Part shown: in pieces, positions 17,999 to 27,376 of the stretch
Numbering within the stretch: position 1 is the first letter of the stretch
How the letters are laid out: each line of letters starts with the position of its first letter
Assembly (NCBI GenBank): GCA_963849305.1
Contig: CAWKGV010000007.1
Location: 228,537 to 292,536 of the forward strand
Direction: 5' to 3'
DNA from: CAWKGV01 sp963849305
GTDB taxonomy: Bacteria > Pseudomonadota > Alphaproteobacteria > Acetobacterales > Acetobacteraceae
Length of the DNA: 64,000 nt
Position numbers and translations under genes: made by a program
The notes under the pieces: generated by a model
Databases searched by the model: none
Seen by the model: only the letters and a program-made list of their open reading frames with translations
What the model was told of the DNA's origin: nothing

Positions 17999-20431
17999 AT
18001 GTCCGACACCGCCGGGGCGCAGCCTGTATCAGACGCTTACGACGCCTCCTCGATCTCCGTTCTGAAGGGCCTGGAGGCCGTGCGCAAGCGGCCGGGCATG
18101 TATATCGGCGACACCGACGACGGGTCCGGCCTGCACCATATGGCCTTCGAGATCATCGACAACGCGGTGGACGAAGCTCAGGCCGGCTTCGCCACGCGCG
18201 CCGAGGTGGTGCTGAACGGCGACGGCAGCGTGACGGTGCGCGACGACGGGCGGGGCATTCCGACGGATATCCATACCGAGGAAGGCGTCTCCGCCGCCGA
18301 GGTCGTGCTCACCCGGCTGCACGCGGGCGGCAAGTTCAACCAGAACTCCTATAAGGTCTCGGGCGGGCTGCACGGCGTCGGCGCGGCCGTGGTCAACGCG
18401 CTGTCGGAGTGGATGGACGTGCGCATCTGGCGGCAAGGCCAGGAGCATTTCATCCGGTTTTGCAACGGCGACGCCGAGGCGCCGCTGGCCGTGATCGGCC
18501 CGACCGACCGGCCGAGCGGCACCGAGGTGACGTTCAAGCCGAGCCCCGCCACCTTCACCCGCACCGAGTTCGATTTCGCGCTGCTGGAGCGGCGTCTGCG
18601 CGAGCTGGCGTTCCTGAACTCGGGCCTGACGATCGTGCTGCGCGACGAACGCCACGCCCCGCCCCAGGAAGCGGTGATGCGCTACGACGGCGGGCTGGTG
18701 GCCTTCGTCGAATGGCTGGACCGGGGCAAAACGCCGGTGTTCGCCCCGCCGATCAGCTTCCGGGCGGCCGACGACCAGCAGGGCATCCGGGTCGAGTTCG
18801 CGCTCTCCTGGAACGACAGCTATCACGAGACGATGCTCTGCTTCACCAACAACATCACCCAGCGCGACGGCGGCACGCATTTGGCCGGCTTCCGCGCCGC
18901 GCTGACCCGGGTGGTGACGAAATACGCCGAAGGGATGGGCAAGAAGGACAGCCTGAGCCTGGTCGGCGAGGACATGCGCGAGGGCATGACCGCGGTGCTG
19001 TCGGTCAAGGTGCCGGACCCGAAATTCTCCTCCCAGACCAAGGACAAGCTGGTCAGCTCCGAGGTCCAGCCGGCGGTGCAAGCGGCGGTGGCGGACGCGG
19101 TTTCGCACTGGTTCGAGATCCATCCCAAGGAGGCGAAGGGCGTCGTTCAGAAGGTGATGGACGCGGCGGCGGCACGCGAGGCGGCGCGCAAGGCGCGGGA
19201 ACTGACGCGGCGCAAGGGCGTGCTCGATGTATCGACCTTGCCGGGCAAGCTCGCCGACTGCCAGGAGCGGGACCCGGCGAAGTGCGAGATTTTCATCGTG
19301 GAGGGCGATTCGGCCGGCGGCTCGGCCAAGCAGGGCAGGGACCGGAAATTCCAGGCGATCCTGCCGCTCAAGGGCAAGATCCTGAACGTGGAGCGCGCGC
19401 GTTTCGACCGGATGCTGGGCAGCGCCGAGATCGGCACTCTGATCACCGCGCTCGGTACCGGCATCGGTCGGGGGGAACCGGAGCAAGGCGGGTTCGACAT
19501 AAGCAAGCTGCGCTACCATCGCATCGTGATCATGACCGACGCGGATGTGGACGGCTCGCACATCCGCACCCTGCTGCTCACCTTCTTCTTCCGCCAGATG
19601 CCGCAACTCATTGAGCGCGGCCATCTATTCATCGCCCAGCCGCCGCTCTACCGCGCCAAGCGCGGCAACGACGAGCGCTACCTGAAGGGCGATCGGCCGC
19701 TGGAGGACTTCCTGATCGACAAGGCGCTGACCGAGGCGCGGCTGACCTATGCGGACGGGCGGGTGTTCGAGGGGCCGGAACTGACCCAGGAGGTGGGGTG
19801 GCTGCGCGAGGCCACGCTGCGGCTCTATCGGCTCGCCGCTGCCGTGCCGGCGCCGTTGCTGGAGCAGGCGGCGATCGCCGGGGCGCTCACGGCGGACCCG
19901 GCGCGTGCGGCCGCGGCGGCCCAGACTCTCGCGGCGCGCCTGGATGGCGTGTCGTTGCCGACGGAGCGCGGCTGGGTCGTGGCCGCCGACGGCAGCGGCC
20001 TGACGCTCGGGCGCGTGGTCCGGGGTGTTACCGAGAAGCACACGCTCGACCCGGCCAGCCTGCGCAGCGCCGAGGCCCGCTGGCTCGCCGACCGGGCCGA
20101 GGCGCTGGCTGGGCGGTTCGCGGAACCGGCGCGGCTCAAGCTCGACCAGCAGGAGACGACCGTGGCGGGCCCGGCGACGGCGTTCGAGCGCATCCTCGCG
20201 CATGGCCGCCGGGGCCTCGCGATCCAGCGGTTCAAGGGGCTGGGCGAAATGAACCCCGACCAGCTCTGGCAGACCACCCTCGACCCGGCGGTGCGCACGC
20301 TGCTGCAAGTGAGGGTCGGCGACCTGGAGGACGCGGGCCAGGTGTTCAGCACGCTGATGGGCGACGTGGTCGAGCCGCGGCGCGACTTCATCGTGGGCAA
20401 CGCGCTGAAGGTCGCGAATTTGGACGTGTAG
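17999..20431 (+). CDS. gyrB: DNA gyrase subunit B
   Basis: An 810-residue type II topoisomerase ATPase subunit. The GHKL ATP-binding part shows EIIDNAVDEAQAG, DDGRGIPTDIH and GGLHGVGAAVVNALS. The TOPRIM domain shows IFIVEGDSAGGSAKQGRDR and IVIMTDADVDGSHIRTLLL. The C-terminal end carries RRGLAIQRFKGLGEMNPDQL. I took the ATG at 17999, 52 bp after recF, because MSDTAGAQPVSDAYDASSIS leads directly into the conserved YDASSISVLKGLEAVRKRPG motif. A TATACT -10-like hexamer at 17953 could give gyrB its own promoter, but no good -35 is seen. The frame is intact. Confidence 0.97.
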   Translation: MSDTAGAQPVSDAYDASSISVLKGLEAVRKRPGMYIGDTDDGSGLHHMAFEIIDNAVDEAQAGFATRAEVVLNGDGSVTVRDDGRGIPTDIHTEEGVSAAEVVLTRLHAGGKFNQNSYKVSGGLHGVGAAVVNALSEWMDVRIWRQGQEHFIRFCNGDAEAPLAVIGPTDRPSGTEVTFKPSPATFTRTEFDFALLERRLRELAFLNSGLTIVLRDERHAPPQEAVMRYDGGLVAFVEWLDRGKTPVFAPPISFRAADDQQGIRVEFALSWNDSYHETMLCFTNNITQRDGGTHLAGFRAALTRVVTKYAEGMGKKDSLSLVGEDMREGMTAVLSVKVPDPKFSSQTKDKLVSSEVQPAVQAAVADAVSHWFEIHPKEAKGVVQKVMDAAAAREAARKARELTRRKGVLDVSTLPGKLADCQERDPAKCEIFIVEGDSAGGSAKQGRDRKFQAILPLKGKILNVERARFDRMLGSAEIGTLITALGTGIGRGEPEQGGFDISKLRYHRIVIMTDADVDGSHIRTLLLTFFFRQMPQLIERGHLFIAQPPLYRAKRGNDERYLKGDRPLEDFLIDKALTEARLTYADGRVFEGPELTQEVGWLREATLRLYRLAAAVPAPLLEQAAIAGALTADPARAAAAAQTLAARLDGVSLPTERGWVVAADGSGLTLGRVVRGVTEKHTLDPASLRSAEARWLADRAEALAGRFAEPARLKLDQQETTVAGPATAFERILAHGRRGLAIQRFKGLGEMNPDQLWQTTLDPAVRTLLQVRVGDLEDAGQVFSTLMGDVVEPRRDFIVGNALKVANLDV

Positions 20432-20494
20432 CGCGGCGTGAGCGGCCCGGCGATGATGATACGAAACACACCCGCTTCGTCTCGGCCGTCTTCG

Positions 20495-20578
20495 TGGTGT
20501 ACACCAGGCTGTTCGGGGCCGTTCGGGCCGGCGTGGGGCGTGTACACGAGGCCGCCCGTCGGCAGTCATTGTGTACAC
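20495..20578. promoter_or_regulatory. Three phased GTGTACAC palindromes downstream of gyrB
   Basis: TGGTGTACACCA (20495-20506, perfect 12-bp palindrome), CGTGTACACG (20539-20548, perfect 10-bp palindrome) and GTGTACAC (20571-20578) occur within 84 bp. Centre-to-centre distances are 43 and 31 bp, about four and three helical turns. The cluster lies in a 394-bp gap in which no gene was found. It looks like an operator or nucleation array for an unknown dimeric DNA-binding protein. The same gap has a 7-bp stem at 20626-20649 without a T-tract. Confidence 0.6.
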
Positions 20579-20825
20579 CACTCCGTTAGCCGCTCGTTAA
20601 GCTTGGCCGGCGGCAACCAACCGGTCGTCAGCTCAGCTCACCGCTGACGCTTCCGCGGGTATCCCGAGCTTTTCCCGTCTTTATGGCAAGTGAGGGACAT
20701 GCCCTACATGCCCTCTGGTGAGCGAAGGCTTTGTCTCTCGCGCTCTCGACCGACGGTTGGGCGGGCCGGGCCTGTCGTCCGCGCTATGCAGAGGGTTTAT
20801 GCGTCGCGTAGTCCCACCATGTTCA

Positions 20826-21623
20826 TCAGGACACGAGCTTGATCGCGTTGTAGCGCCTGTCCACCAGAGCCCGTGCTGCCGTTTCGGCGACCGCGTGGAA
20901 TTCATCTGGTGATGGCCGCCAGTCCCATCCGCGCTGATGATGGGCCATGGCCAGCTGGTGGAGCAACAGCGCGCCCATCGTGTTGTCTGTCCGCAGGCAC
21001 AGCATGAATGTCTGGTAGAGCAACCGCTCGTGCGCTTCCGGGCTAGACCACACCTCCATCAGGTTGCGCGCGAGCGTGTCCATCCCGGCGCACAGTACCA
21101 TGCGCGCGACGTTCCATTGCGCCGACTTGATGATCGCGGCGACCGCCCCAGCCCCGTTCTGAGTTGGCTCATGCGCCAGGATGGCCTGCTCCTTCGCCGA
21201 CTGGTCGGCCGTCATTTGATAGTGCGGATGCAAGAGAAGCACCCCGCCGGTTTCGGCGATGTGCATGATCTCCTGCTCCGAGCTCGGGGCCCAATCCAGT
21301 CCACGGACTCGATTCACGTACGTCAGCGCGTGGGCTGCAAGAAATCCAAGATAATTGCCGCCGACTAGGTTGCTCAACAGAACGAAGACCAGGTTGGCTT
21401 CGCGCCTGTCGGCGCTCTTGTTCCGAAGTTTGGCGTAGTTCTCTTCGAAGGTTGCGACGTTCACGGCGAGCGTCCCGATGACAAGCTCCCGCGCCTTGTC
21501 CTTGGGGATCTTCGAGATAGTGGCCGCCCACGACCGCAGTTGAACGCCGCCCGTCTTTGGTGTGGCCGACGCTGCGGACGGAGCCGGAACCGACTTGGCG
21601 GCTTTCGACGAGAACAGGGACAT
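20826..21623 (-). CDS. Hypothetical protein, 265 residues, unknown family
   Basis: I did not recognise the family. The product starts MSLFSSKAAKSVPAPSAASA, a low-complexity Ala/Ser/Pro tail, then becomes a mostly helical soluble domain with the conserved-looking stretch ELVIGTLAVNVATFEENYAK, GLDWAPSSEQEIMHIAETGG and MVLCAGMDTLARNLMEVWSS. No transmembrane helix or signal peptide is evident. It lies 11 bp downstream of a 75-residue gene on the same strand and next to recombinase remnants, so it may be accessory. An upstream in-frame ATG at 21680 is possible but overlaps the neighbour. Confidence 0.7.
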   Translation of the reverse strand: MSLFSSKAAKSVPAPSAASATPKTGGVQLRSWAATISKIPKDKARELVIGTLAVNVATFEENYAKLRNKSADRREANLVFVLLSNLVGGNYLGFLAAHALTYVNRVRGLDWAPSSEQEIMHIAETGGVLLLHPHYQMTADQSAKEQAILAHEPTQNGAGAVAAIIKSAQWNVARMVLCAGMDTLARNLMEVWSSPEAHERLLYQTFMLCLRTDNTMGALLLHQLAMAHHQRGWDWRPSPDEFHAVAETAARALVDRRYNAIKLVS

Positions 21624-21634
21624 GCAGGAAGGGC

Positions 21635-21862
21635 TTAGGGCCAGCCGGTAGGGTAAGCGAGGATCAGCTTCTCGGCCCAAGCAGGTTTGTCAGGAATGCT
21701 GACAGCAAGGCTGATTCCATCCGGTGGCGCGTTATCGTTGTGGATAAGTGATCCTTCTCCGCTCTCATGCCACTTTAGGTGGAAAACCTCACCATCGCTG
21801 CGGGTGAAGATAATGTGCCCATCCTCAACATCGCGTCTGGTTACGGTCAAGCCAGTTGTCAT
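21635..21862 (-). CDS. Hypothetical 75-residue protein
   Basis: A small gene that I would start at ATG 21860-21862 (MTTGLTVTRRDVEDGHIIFT). The open frame continues upstream to 21973 but without a convincing start. The product has alternating strands and charged turns (GEVFHLKWHESGEGSLIHND) and no recognised motif. It ends 12 bp before the start of the 265-residue gene, suggesting a two-gene unit. Function unknown. Confidence 0.55.
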   Translation of the reverse strand: MTTGLTVTRRDVEDGHIIFTRSDGEVFHLKWHESGEGSLIHNDNAPPDGISLAVSIPDKPAWAEKLILAYPTGWP

Positions 21863-21976
21863 GGGTGACGCCCCACTATCAATGCTATGCCGATATGACA
21901 TCCACCAGTATGACATTGCAACTGCAAAGTTGTGCTCCGAGCTACGCGCGTGCGTCAGACGCACAAGCGCCATTCT

Positions 21977-22450
21977 CTAGGAAGACCCTTGCGCCGGAAG
22001 GCGCGAAATCGTCGCCTGACTGACGTTGTAGCTCCGGGCGATGCTGCGCTGAGTCTCACCCGCTGCCAGACGCTTCCGCGCCTCGCGCTGCTGGTGCGGG
22101 GTAAGGATCGGCTTTCGCCCGAATTTCACGCCCTTCGCCTTCGCGTCGGCGCGGCCTCGCGCAGTGCGTTCCAGGATGCGGCGGCGTTCGAGTTTCGCGG
22201 CAACGCCAAGAATGGCGAAAACGACCTCGGCGAAATCGGACGTGGTATCAAGGAATGGTTCGGCAAGTGACCGAATGCCTGCACCGGCCCGCTGCGTCTC
22301 GCGCGCAATCACCAGCAAGTCAGTCGTGTCGCGCGATAGCCGGTCAACGGCAGGGGTGATAAACCACGTCGCCGGGGGCGAGAACAGAAATCAGCTTGCG
22401 AAGCCTCGGACGGTCTGCGGTAGTGCCAGTAATCTTCTCACGGAACACCT
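21977..22450 (-). pseudogene. Serine recombinase (resolvase), N-terminally truncated and frameshifted
   Basis: The C-terminal two thirds of a resolvase/invertase: VDRLSRDTTDLLVIARETQ, then FAEVVFAILGVAAKLERRRI, then a C-terminal helix-turn-helix ETQRSIARSYNVSQATISRL. Upstream, KVFREKITGTTADRPRLRKL and VLAPGDVV lie in another frame; an extra T near 22363 causes the shift. The N-terminal part with the catalytic serine (usually a YxRVS-type motif) is not present upstream, where unrelated sequence begins. The intact open part (21977-22318) is 113 residues. It is a remnant of a mobile element or of a DNA-inversion system. Confidence 0.85.
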
Positions 22451-22462
22451 TTCCCCGAGGCT

Positions 22463-22830
22463 GTGGCGAAGCTCGGGGAACCGGCTGCCAATAGCGGCGC
22501 GCTCACCCGCGTCGACTTTGAGGTGTCTGTCGGGGATCGGCTACGTTCGGCTGACTACGAAGCGTTCCGTAGGTTGGAGTTGCAGGGTTCTTCATCGATC
22601 TCGCGGTTCGCGATCAGATCTTCCAAGCAGCTTTTTGCTCGGTATCGAGTGTGACGGCGCATCTTATCATTCGAATAAATCAGCACGGGACATCTTGCGG
22701 CAGCAAATTCTTGAAAGGCTCGGGTGGAACATATATCGAATCTGGTCGACAGACTGGTTTCGAGACCCAGCAGGTCAGACCAAAAAATTGACGGCATTTG
22801 AAGATTTGCGCAAACGCAGAGCTCAGTCCG
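22463..22830 (+). pseudogene. Remnant of a large helicase with C-terminal nuclease-like domain (DUF3320/MTES_1575 type)
   Basis: Parts of one protein appear in two plus-strand frames: FIDLAVRDQIFQAAF in one, and LLGIECDGASYHSNKSARD followed by LRQQILERLGWNIYRIWSTD in the other. This matches the restriction-endonuclease-like domain found at the C-terminus of some DUF4011/DUF3320 helicases, a family often found with defence genes. Only this tail is left; the helicase motifs are absent and the frame is broken. It lies back to back with the recombinase remnant. Confidence 0.6.
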
Positions 22831-23461
22831 GTGTTGCTCACGGTTGTACATTTGCTCACGAATATGCAGCAACGCAACGGTATTAGGATAGCTGTTCGAG
22901 CCCTCGGATGGGGGGCCGTCAGCTCAGGTCGACGCTCAGACGGAACTTTGTCTGTCTTTGAGTGCAAGTTGTTGATGCAACCACCTCCTTGGCGGGCTGT
23001 CTGGCTACGCGGTTATTGTCGCGCCGAGCAGATGAGGAAGACGAAAAGTTGCCGTCCCTCCGGCGTTGGTTGTCTGGTTATACCAATGGCGCTCAACGCC
23101 GGGAGTCTTATGAGGACCGGAGCGCGCGGATCTCCATTTTGGCCGGGAGTTGGCCTCCCAGGACGGATACGTTGACGCAGACTGGTCAGATCGGATCGCA
23201 GACAACACTTGCAGACGGGGCGGGCCATCCGTTGGTATTAGGAGCAAGTTTTCGATAGACAGCCTGGTAACCGGGGGCGCATGCTCTGTGCGCTGTATAG
23301 ATTTTGCGCAGTCATAATAGCTCTTACCAGGAAAGGGACGGCGTGCCATTCCTTGAAGATTAGCTGTCGTGACCGCCGTATAGAATCGGCCGCTCGTCCC
23401 GCAGATATGCGGGCGTCAAGAAAAGAGGGCGGCCCGTAGGTGCCGCGGGGAGGGATCGCCG
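22831..23461. other. 630-bp stretch without a convincing gene, holding two short dispersed repeats
   Basis: No frame here looks like a protein. Two short segments recur about 10-12 kb away on the same strand: 22905-22930 matches 34754-34779 (25 of 26 bases), and 23037-23069 matches 33375-33406 (one mismatch and one indel). They bracket the lower-GC segment that carries the secreted protein, the LodA-like gene and the IS66 element. Confidence 0.5.
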
Positions 23462-26400
23462 ATGAATGTAGAATCAGTGCCGTTCCTCGGCCACGGGGTG
23501 AACGTGGCAAGCGTCATGCCCGGAGCGCCGGTGCCAGAACCAGCGGCCCTGCTCCTAGCGGGCCTCGTCTTGGGGGCCTTGCTGTTGCTGAGCTGTCGCT
23601 ACCGCCGGAGGTGGGCGAAGGCCCTGCTGGGCAGCATCGTGGTCGGGCTCGCCGCCGCGCCGGTTCACGCGCAGAGTACCGGCCCGGATTACAGCCAGGT
23701 GTCGGATTTCTTAAACGGCCAACGTTCCCTGCTCAATGTTACGGACCTGGAGGTTGTCAACCTCGCGACCAACGTGTCGCAGGGAATAGCTCTGATCACG
23801 ACGTCGAATTCGAACCAGACTTATCAGGGGACTGTCAGCTTTCCCGCGCCCTCGGATCGTTATACGCATGCGCCGGTGCATTTCTTCTCGGCTCGGATGT
23901 TCAACCAACCGGCCGGGATCACGATCACACCGCTCTATGACTACAATAACTCGGCCTTACTCACTCTTTATCTACGAGGGATCGCTAGCCTTTCCTCTGG
24001 GGCCGCTACGTGGACGCCGCTACCAGCTCGTGATGAGCCTGGCCTGAACTGCGGAGCAGTTGCTGACTTCACCCAGGATGGGTATGACGATCTGGCGCTC
24101 AGCTTTGCCGACGGCAGGTTGCTAATCGTCTCGCCGAATGACCGAAACGATGTAAGTAAGGGCTTCCGAGAGAGTATCGCCAAGCTGGATGTGCTCGGCG
24201 ACATGACGGCCGGAGATTTCAGGGGCGACGGACAACGCGAGATCGCCGGTCTCACCATTGTGCCGACCGATCAGCAGGGTGGCGGCGGGCTCAAGCTCGT
24301 GACATATGCCGTGGACTCCAAAACTCTAGCAATAACGCCAGCCACTTCACTGAATTTGACCACGCCGGGTGCCAGCCCGGGCACACCGATTACGCAAGTC
24401 TCCATAGCCCGCGGCCGGTTCAACGGCGAGGGTCACGATCAGCTAGCGGTTGCGTTCTCCACGACCTCGGGCCCGGCATATGTCGAGATCATCGACTTTA
24501 CTGTAGAGGCCGGCACACTGAAGGCCCGCGAAGCCTCTCCCGCTCAAGAATCTCCAGCGGGAAATATAGGATTTCCCTATGGATACCTCCAAGTGAAGAC
24601 GGGCCAGTTTGGCATGCCGGAAAACCCGTACGACCAGATTGTCTACCATAGTTCCAGCCCGCAGGACGGGGGCCGATTCTTTGAAATCCTTACGGTCGAT
24701 CCTTCCACCCTTGCCATCGCGAGCACCACGCCGGTGACTTACAACCAGTATCCCTGCGCCTTGGGAATACAAGTAGGGAACTTCGATCACCGGCAGGCCG
24801 ATCCGTCGAACCCGGGCAAGACCGGACCGAATTTGAATGCCCAGATCGCTTTTATGTGGTGTGAGAGCCCGCTGGGCGTGGACCCTTCTGGGCAGGCAGT
24901 TGGCATGAATATCTACAGCGTCGACCCGCAAACCTTGAACGTGAATGGCCATCAGGATAGTCATTTCGATTTTGACGAGAACTCTTTTACTTCCTTCGGT
25001 AGTATAGCCTTCGTACCGGTGGATACTCAGGGCCGCTCCGTGACTCTGGGCGAGCCAACAAAGATTACAATCGACAACACCTCTCAGCCATCCGTCGTAG
25101 TCGGCGTGCCGCCGATGCATGTGGATTTCATCGATCCGCTCAACGGAGACGGAAAAGGGCCGAGAGTCCTCAATCTGAGTTTTGTCCCGGACGGTTTCAA
25201 GACCACGTATAACCAGCAGGATTCGACCGGCAACGCATCGAGCACCACCAACACAACCAGTTGGTCTTTTGGCGCCAAGGAGAGCGCGACCGTCGGGTTT
25301 ACCATAGGCGATCCCGACGTAGAGGGGTTAAAGGGAAGCGACACATTCACCGCTGCGCAGAATTTGAAAGGTTCGCTCGAGCACGAACAAGGCTCTTACA
25401 CGGGACAGAGCTTCAACCTTACGACGATCAGTGGCGTGGGCGATCAGGTGAACTATAGCGATTCCGAGCTCAATATCTGGGTGTATCCGGTGATTGGCAA
25501 GACGGTGTGTCCGGCTAAGCTGAATTGCCCGCCGAACGAACAGGTACCGCTTACCATTCAATTTTCTGCTCTCAACGGCGATGTACAGCCCTACGCCATC
25601 GAGGGGCCGGGTCTCCCGTGGTACCAACCGCCCTGGGAACCGGGCAATATTTTCTCCTATCCAGCCAACTACGACCAACTGGCAGCACACTACGGAAATT
25701 TAGTCCAACTGTCGGGCAGCACGAACGGGTTTCCAACCGACGGCCGTACGGTCACGGAGAGTGTTACTTGGTTCGGGACAAGCAACCAGTCGGATACGAC
25801 TGGGCTGAAACAGAACTACTCCTTCGAAAATGATTTTTCCGTTAATGGATCGGTCGGATTCGCGGGCATCACAGCCCAAGGCGGTTATGGCCTTGATGTC
25901 AGCGGGAGCTATGGTCTCAGTGGCTTGGTGAAGACCACGACCACCCTGGACAAATCGACGGGTCTAGAAATTGGCAAGCCAGGGACGTTTCCGAATCCCC
26001 GGAACTACCAGTACCTGATTAGCCCGTACATTGTGGGAAGCACGCAACCAGCCGTTGTGGATACCCAACAGCCCAGCGGCGATATCCAAACTGCCGGCGT
26101 ACTGCGTGGGGTATTTACCGCTGATCCATTGGACTCCCGCGCGGGGAAATGGTGGAGGCAAGCTTACAGCCAGGCTCCGGACGTGGCTCTGAATCATCCC
26201 TCGCGATGGCAATACACACCCTATAATCTACCTGGTCCCAACCAAGATATCCCGAGTAATTGCCTTGCCGTGGGTGACGGGAAGTCGATGGACTGTGCGG
26301 CACTTAACCAGCGGTCGCCCGACGATCCTGCATTAGACACCTTCCACGCTATGAGCGGCTTTTTCATCTCGAGCGCCAATACGAGCGCCGATGCGCTGGG

Positions 26401-27274
26401 GCCGCAATTGGAACAGGCCAAGGCCGGCGATGTGCTCAGACTGTCTGTACGTGTTTACAACTACAGCCTGGCGTCAATGCCCAATGGTTCCAAGGTGCAT
26501 GTGCGATTCTACTTCATGCCCTGGGACGACAACAGCTCTCAACCCCTCGGCAAGAGCGATCTGATTCACGAAGAAACGGTGGATCCCATTCCTCCCTTTA
26601 ATGACGATTCGAGCGTACCCAATTGGGTGCTCGTTCCGACAAAGTTCGACACGAGCCAATTCGACCAGACGAAAAGCGGCGGTGTCTATGTGGCCTTCTG
26701 GGTGGTCGTGTGGATGCAGGATCAGCAAGGAAACTTGATCAGCGAAATGCCGGCTCACGGTCTGACCGCAATTCCCGGAACTTTGACGTCCTTGGCCGAT
26801 GCGGCGAAACTCGAAGAGGTCGCACCCGATGGCAATTCTTATAGCAACGATGTAGGCTTTTTCCCTCAGGACTTTTATATCGCTTCGCCGGGTGCGGCCC
26901 CAGCTTCCCCAATCGCTTCGGTGAATACCGTCGGCAACCTTTCGGTGAATACCATCGGCAACCCAGACATCTCCGCCAACCGGGTCGACCTGGGAGGCAA
27001 CGTAGTCGTATCCGCCATGCTCTCCGCCAGCGGCGGGGCGGCCTCGGGAGTCAACGCGATTTTCTACGATGGCGATCCGAGTCACGGCGGTCGGCCGGTA
27101 GCCGTTAAACGAATACCGCATATTGCAGACCACGGGCGGTATAAAGTCGAGACGCTGTATCATGGCAAAAGCTGCGGCGTGCACGAACTCTTCCTGGTGG
27201 TGAACCGAGGTCGACCCAACGAGGTAGTGCGGCAAGCGCCGCCGCTGAATGTCGCCTGTCGCACGTCCCAGTGA
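23462..27274 (+). CDS. Large secreted protein with FG-GAP-like repeats and an N-terminal PEP-CTERM-like motif
   Basis: A 1270-residue protein. Residues 24-50 read as a PEP-CTERM sorting signal (VPEP, a hydrophobic helix AALLLAGLVLGALLLL, then RYRRR), but here at the N-terminus instead of the C-terminus. Residues 52-70 form a second hydrophobic stretch ending APVHAQS, which looks like a signal-peptidase site after Ala70. Residues about 200-340 hold FG-GAP/VCBS-like units (VADFTQDGYDDLALSFADG; GDFRGDGQREIAGL). The C-terminal region resembles a beta-sandwich, with an imperfect repeat SVNTVGNLSVNTIGN before it. Codon use looks less GC-biased than in flanking genes. It precedes a LodA-like oxidase gene by 102 bp. 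Function unknown. Confidence 0.8.
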   Translation: MNVESVPFLGHGVNVASVMPGAPVPEPAALLLAGLVLGALLLLSCRYRRRWAKALLGSIVVGLAAAPVHAQSTGPDYSQVSDFLNGQRSLLNVTDLEVVNLATNVSQGIALITTSNSNQTYQGTVSFPAPSDRYTHAPVHFFSARMFNQPAGITITPLYDYNNSALLTLYLRGIASLSSGAATWTPLPARDEPGLNCGAVADFTQDGYDDLALSFADGRLLIVSPNDRNDVSKGFRESIAKLDVLGDMTAGDFRGDGQREIAGLTIVPTDQQGGGGLKLVTYAVDSKTLAITPATSLNLTTPGASPGTPITQVSIARGRFNGEGHDQLAVAFSTTSGPAYVEIIDFTVEAGTLKAREASPAQESPAGNIGFPYGYLQVKTGQFGMPENPYDQIVYHSSSPQDGGRFFEILTVDPSTLAIASTTPVTYNQYPCALGIQVGNFDHRQADPSNPGKTGPNLNAQIAFMWCESPLGVDPSGQAVGMNIYSVDPQTLNVNGHQDSHFDFDENSFTSFGSIAFVPVDTQGRSVTLGEPTKITIDNTSQPSVVVGVPPMHVDFIDPLNGDGKGPRVLNLSFVPDGFKTTYNQQDSTGNASSTTNTTSWSFGAKESATVGFTIGDPDVEGLKGSDTFTAAQNLKGSLEHEQGSYTGQSFNLTTISGVGDQVNYSDSELNIWVYPVIGKTVCPAKLNCPPNEQVPLTIQFSALNGDVQPYAIEGPGLPWYQPPWEPGNIFSYPANYDQLAAHYGNLVQLSGSTNGFPTDGRTVTESVTWFGTSNQSDTTGLKQNYSFENDFSVNGSVGFAGITAQGGYGLDVSGSYGLSGLVKTTTTLDKSTGLEIGKPGTFPNPRNYQYLISPYIVGSTQPAVVDTQQPSGDIQTAGVLRGVFTADPLDSRAGKWWRQAYSQAPDVALNHPSRWQYTPYNLPGPNQDIPSNCLAVGDGKSMDCAALNQRSPDDPALDTFHAMSGFFISSANTSADALGPQLEQAKAGDVLRLSVRVYNYSLASMPNGSKVHVRFYFMPWDDNSSQPLGKSDLIHEETVDPIPPFNDDSSVPNWVLVPTKFDTSQFDQTKSGGVYVAFWVVVWMQDQQGNLISEMPAHGLTAIPGTLTSLADAAKLEEVAPDGNSYSNDVGFFPQDFYIASPGAAPASPIASVNTVGNLSVNTIGNPDISANRVDLGGNVVVSAMLSASGGAASGVNAIFYDGDPSHGGRPVAVKRIPHIADHGRYKVETLYHGKSCGVHELFLVVNRGRPNEVVRQAPPLNVACRTSQ

Positions 27275-27376
27275 GGGCGCGATCCGCTCGACCAAATCGG
27301 TGAGGTTCACGCCGATTCCTCCCAGTAGTGTGCGAAGTCACAGCGCGCTACTGACGCAAACACGGGGTCAGGTCGC

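Noticed and set aside
18029..19624. 531-residue open frame antisense to gyrB
   Set aside because: It mirrors the codon positions of the intact gyrB gene, has no domain-like pattern and is a product of high GC.
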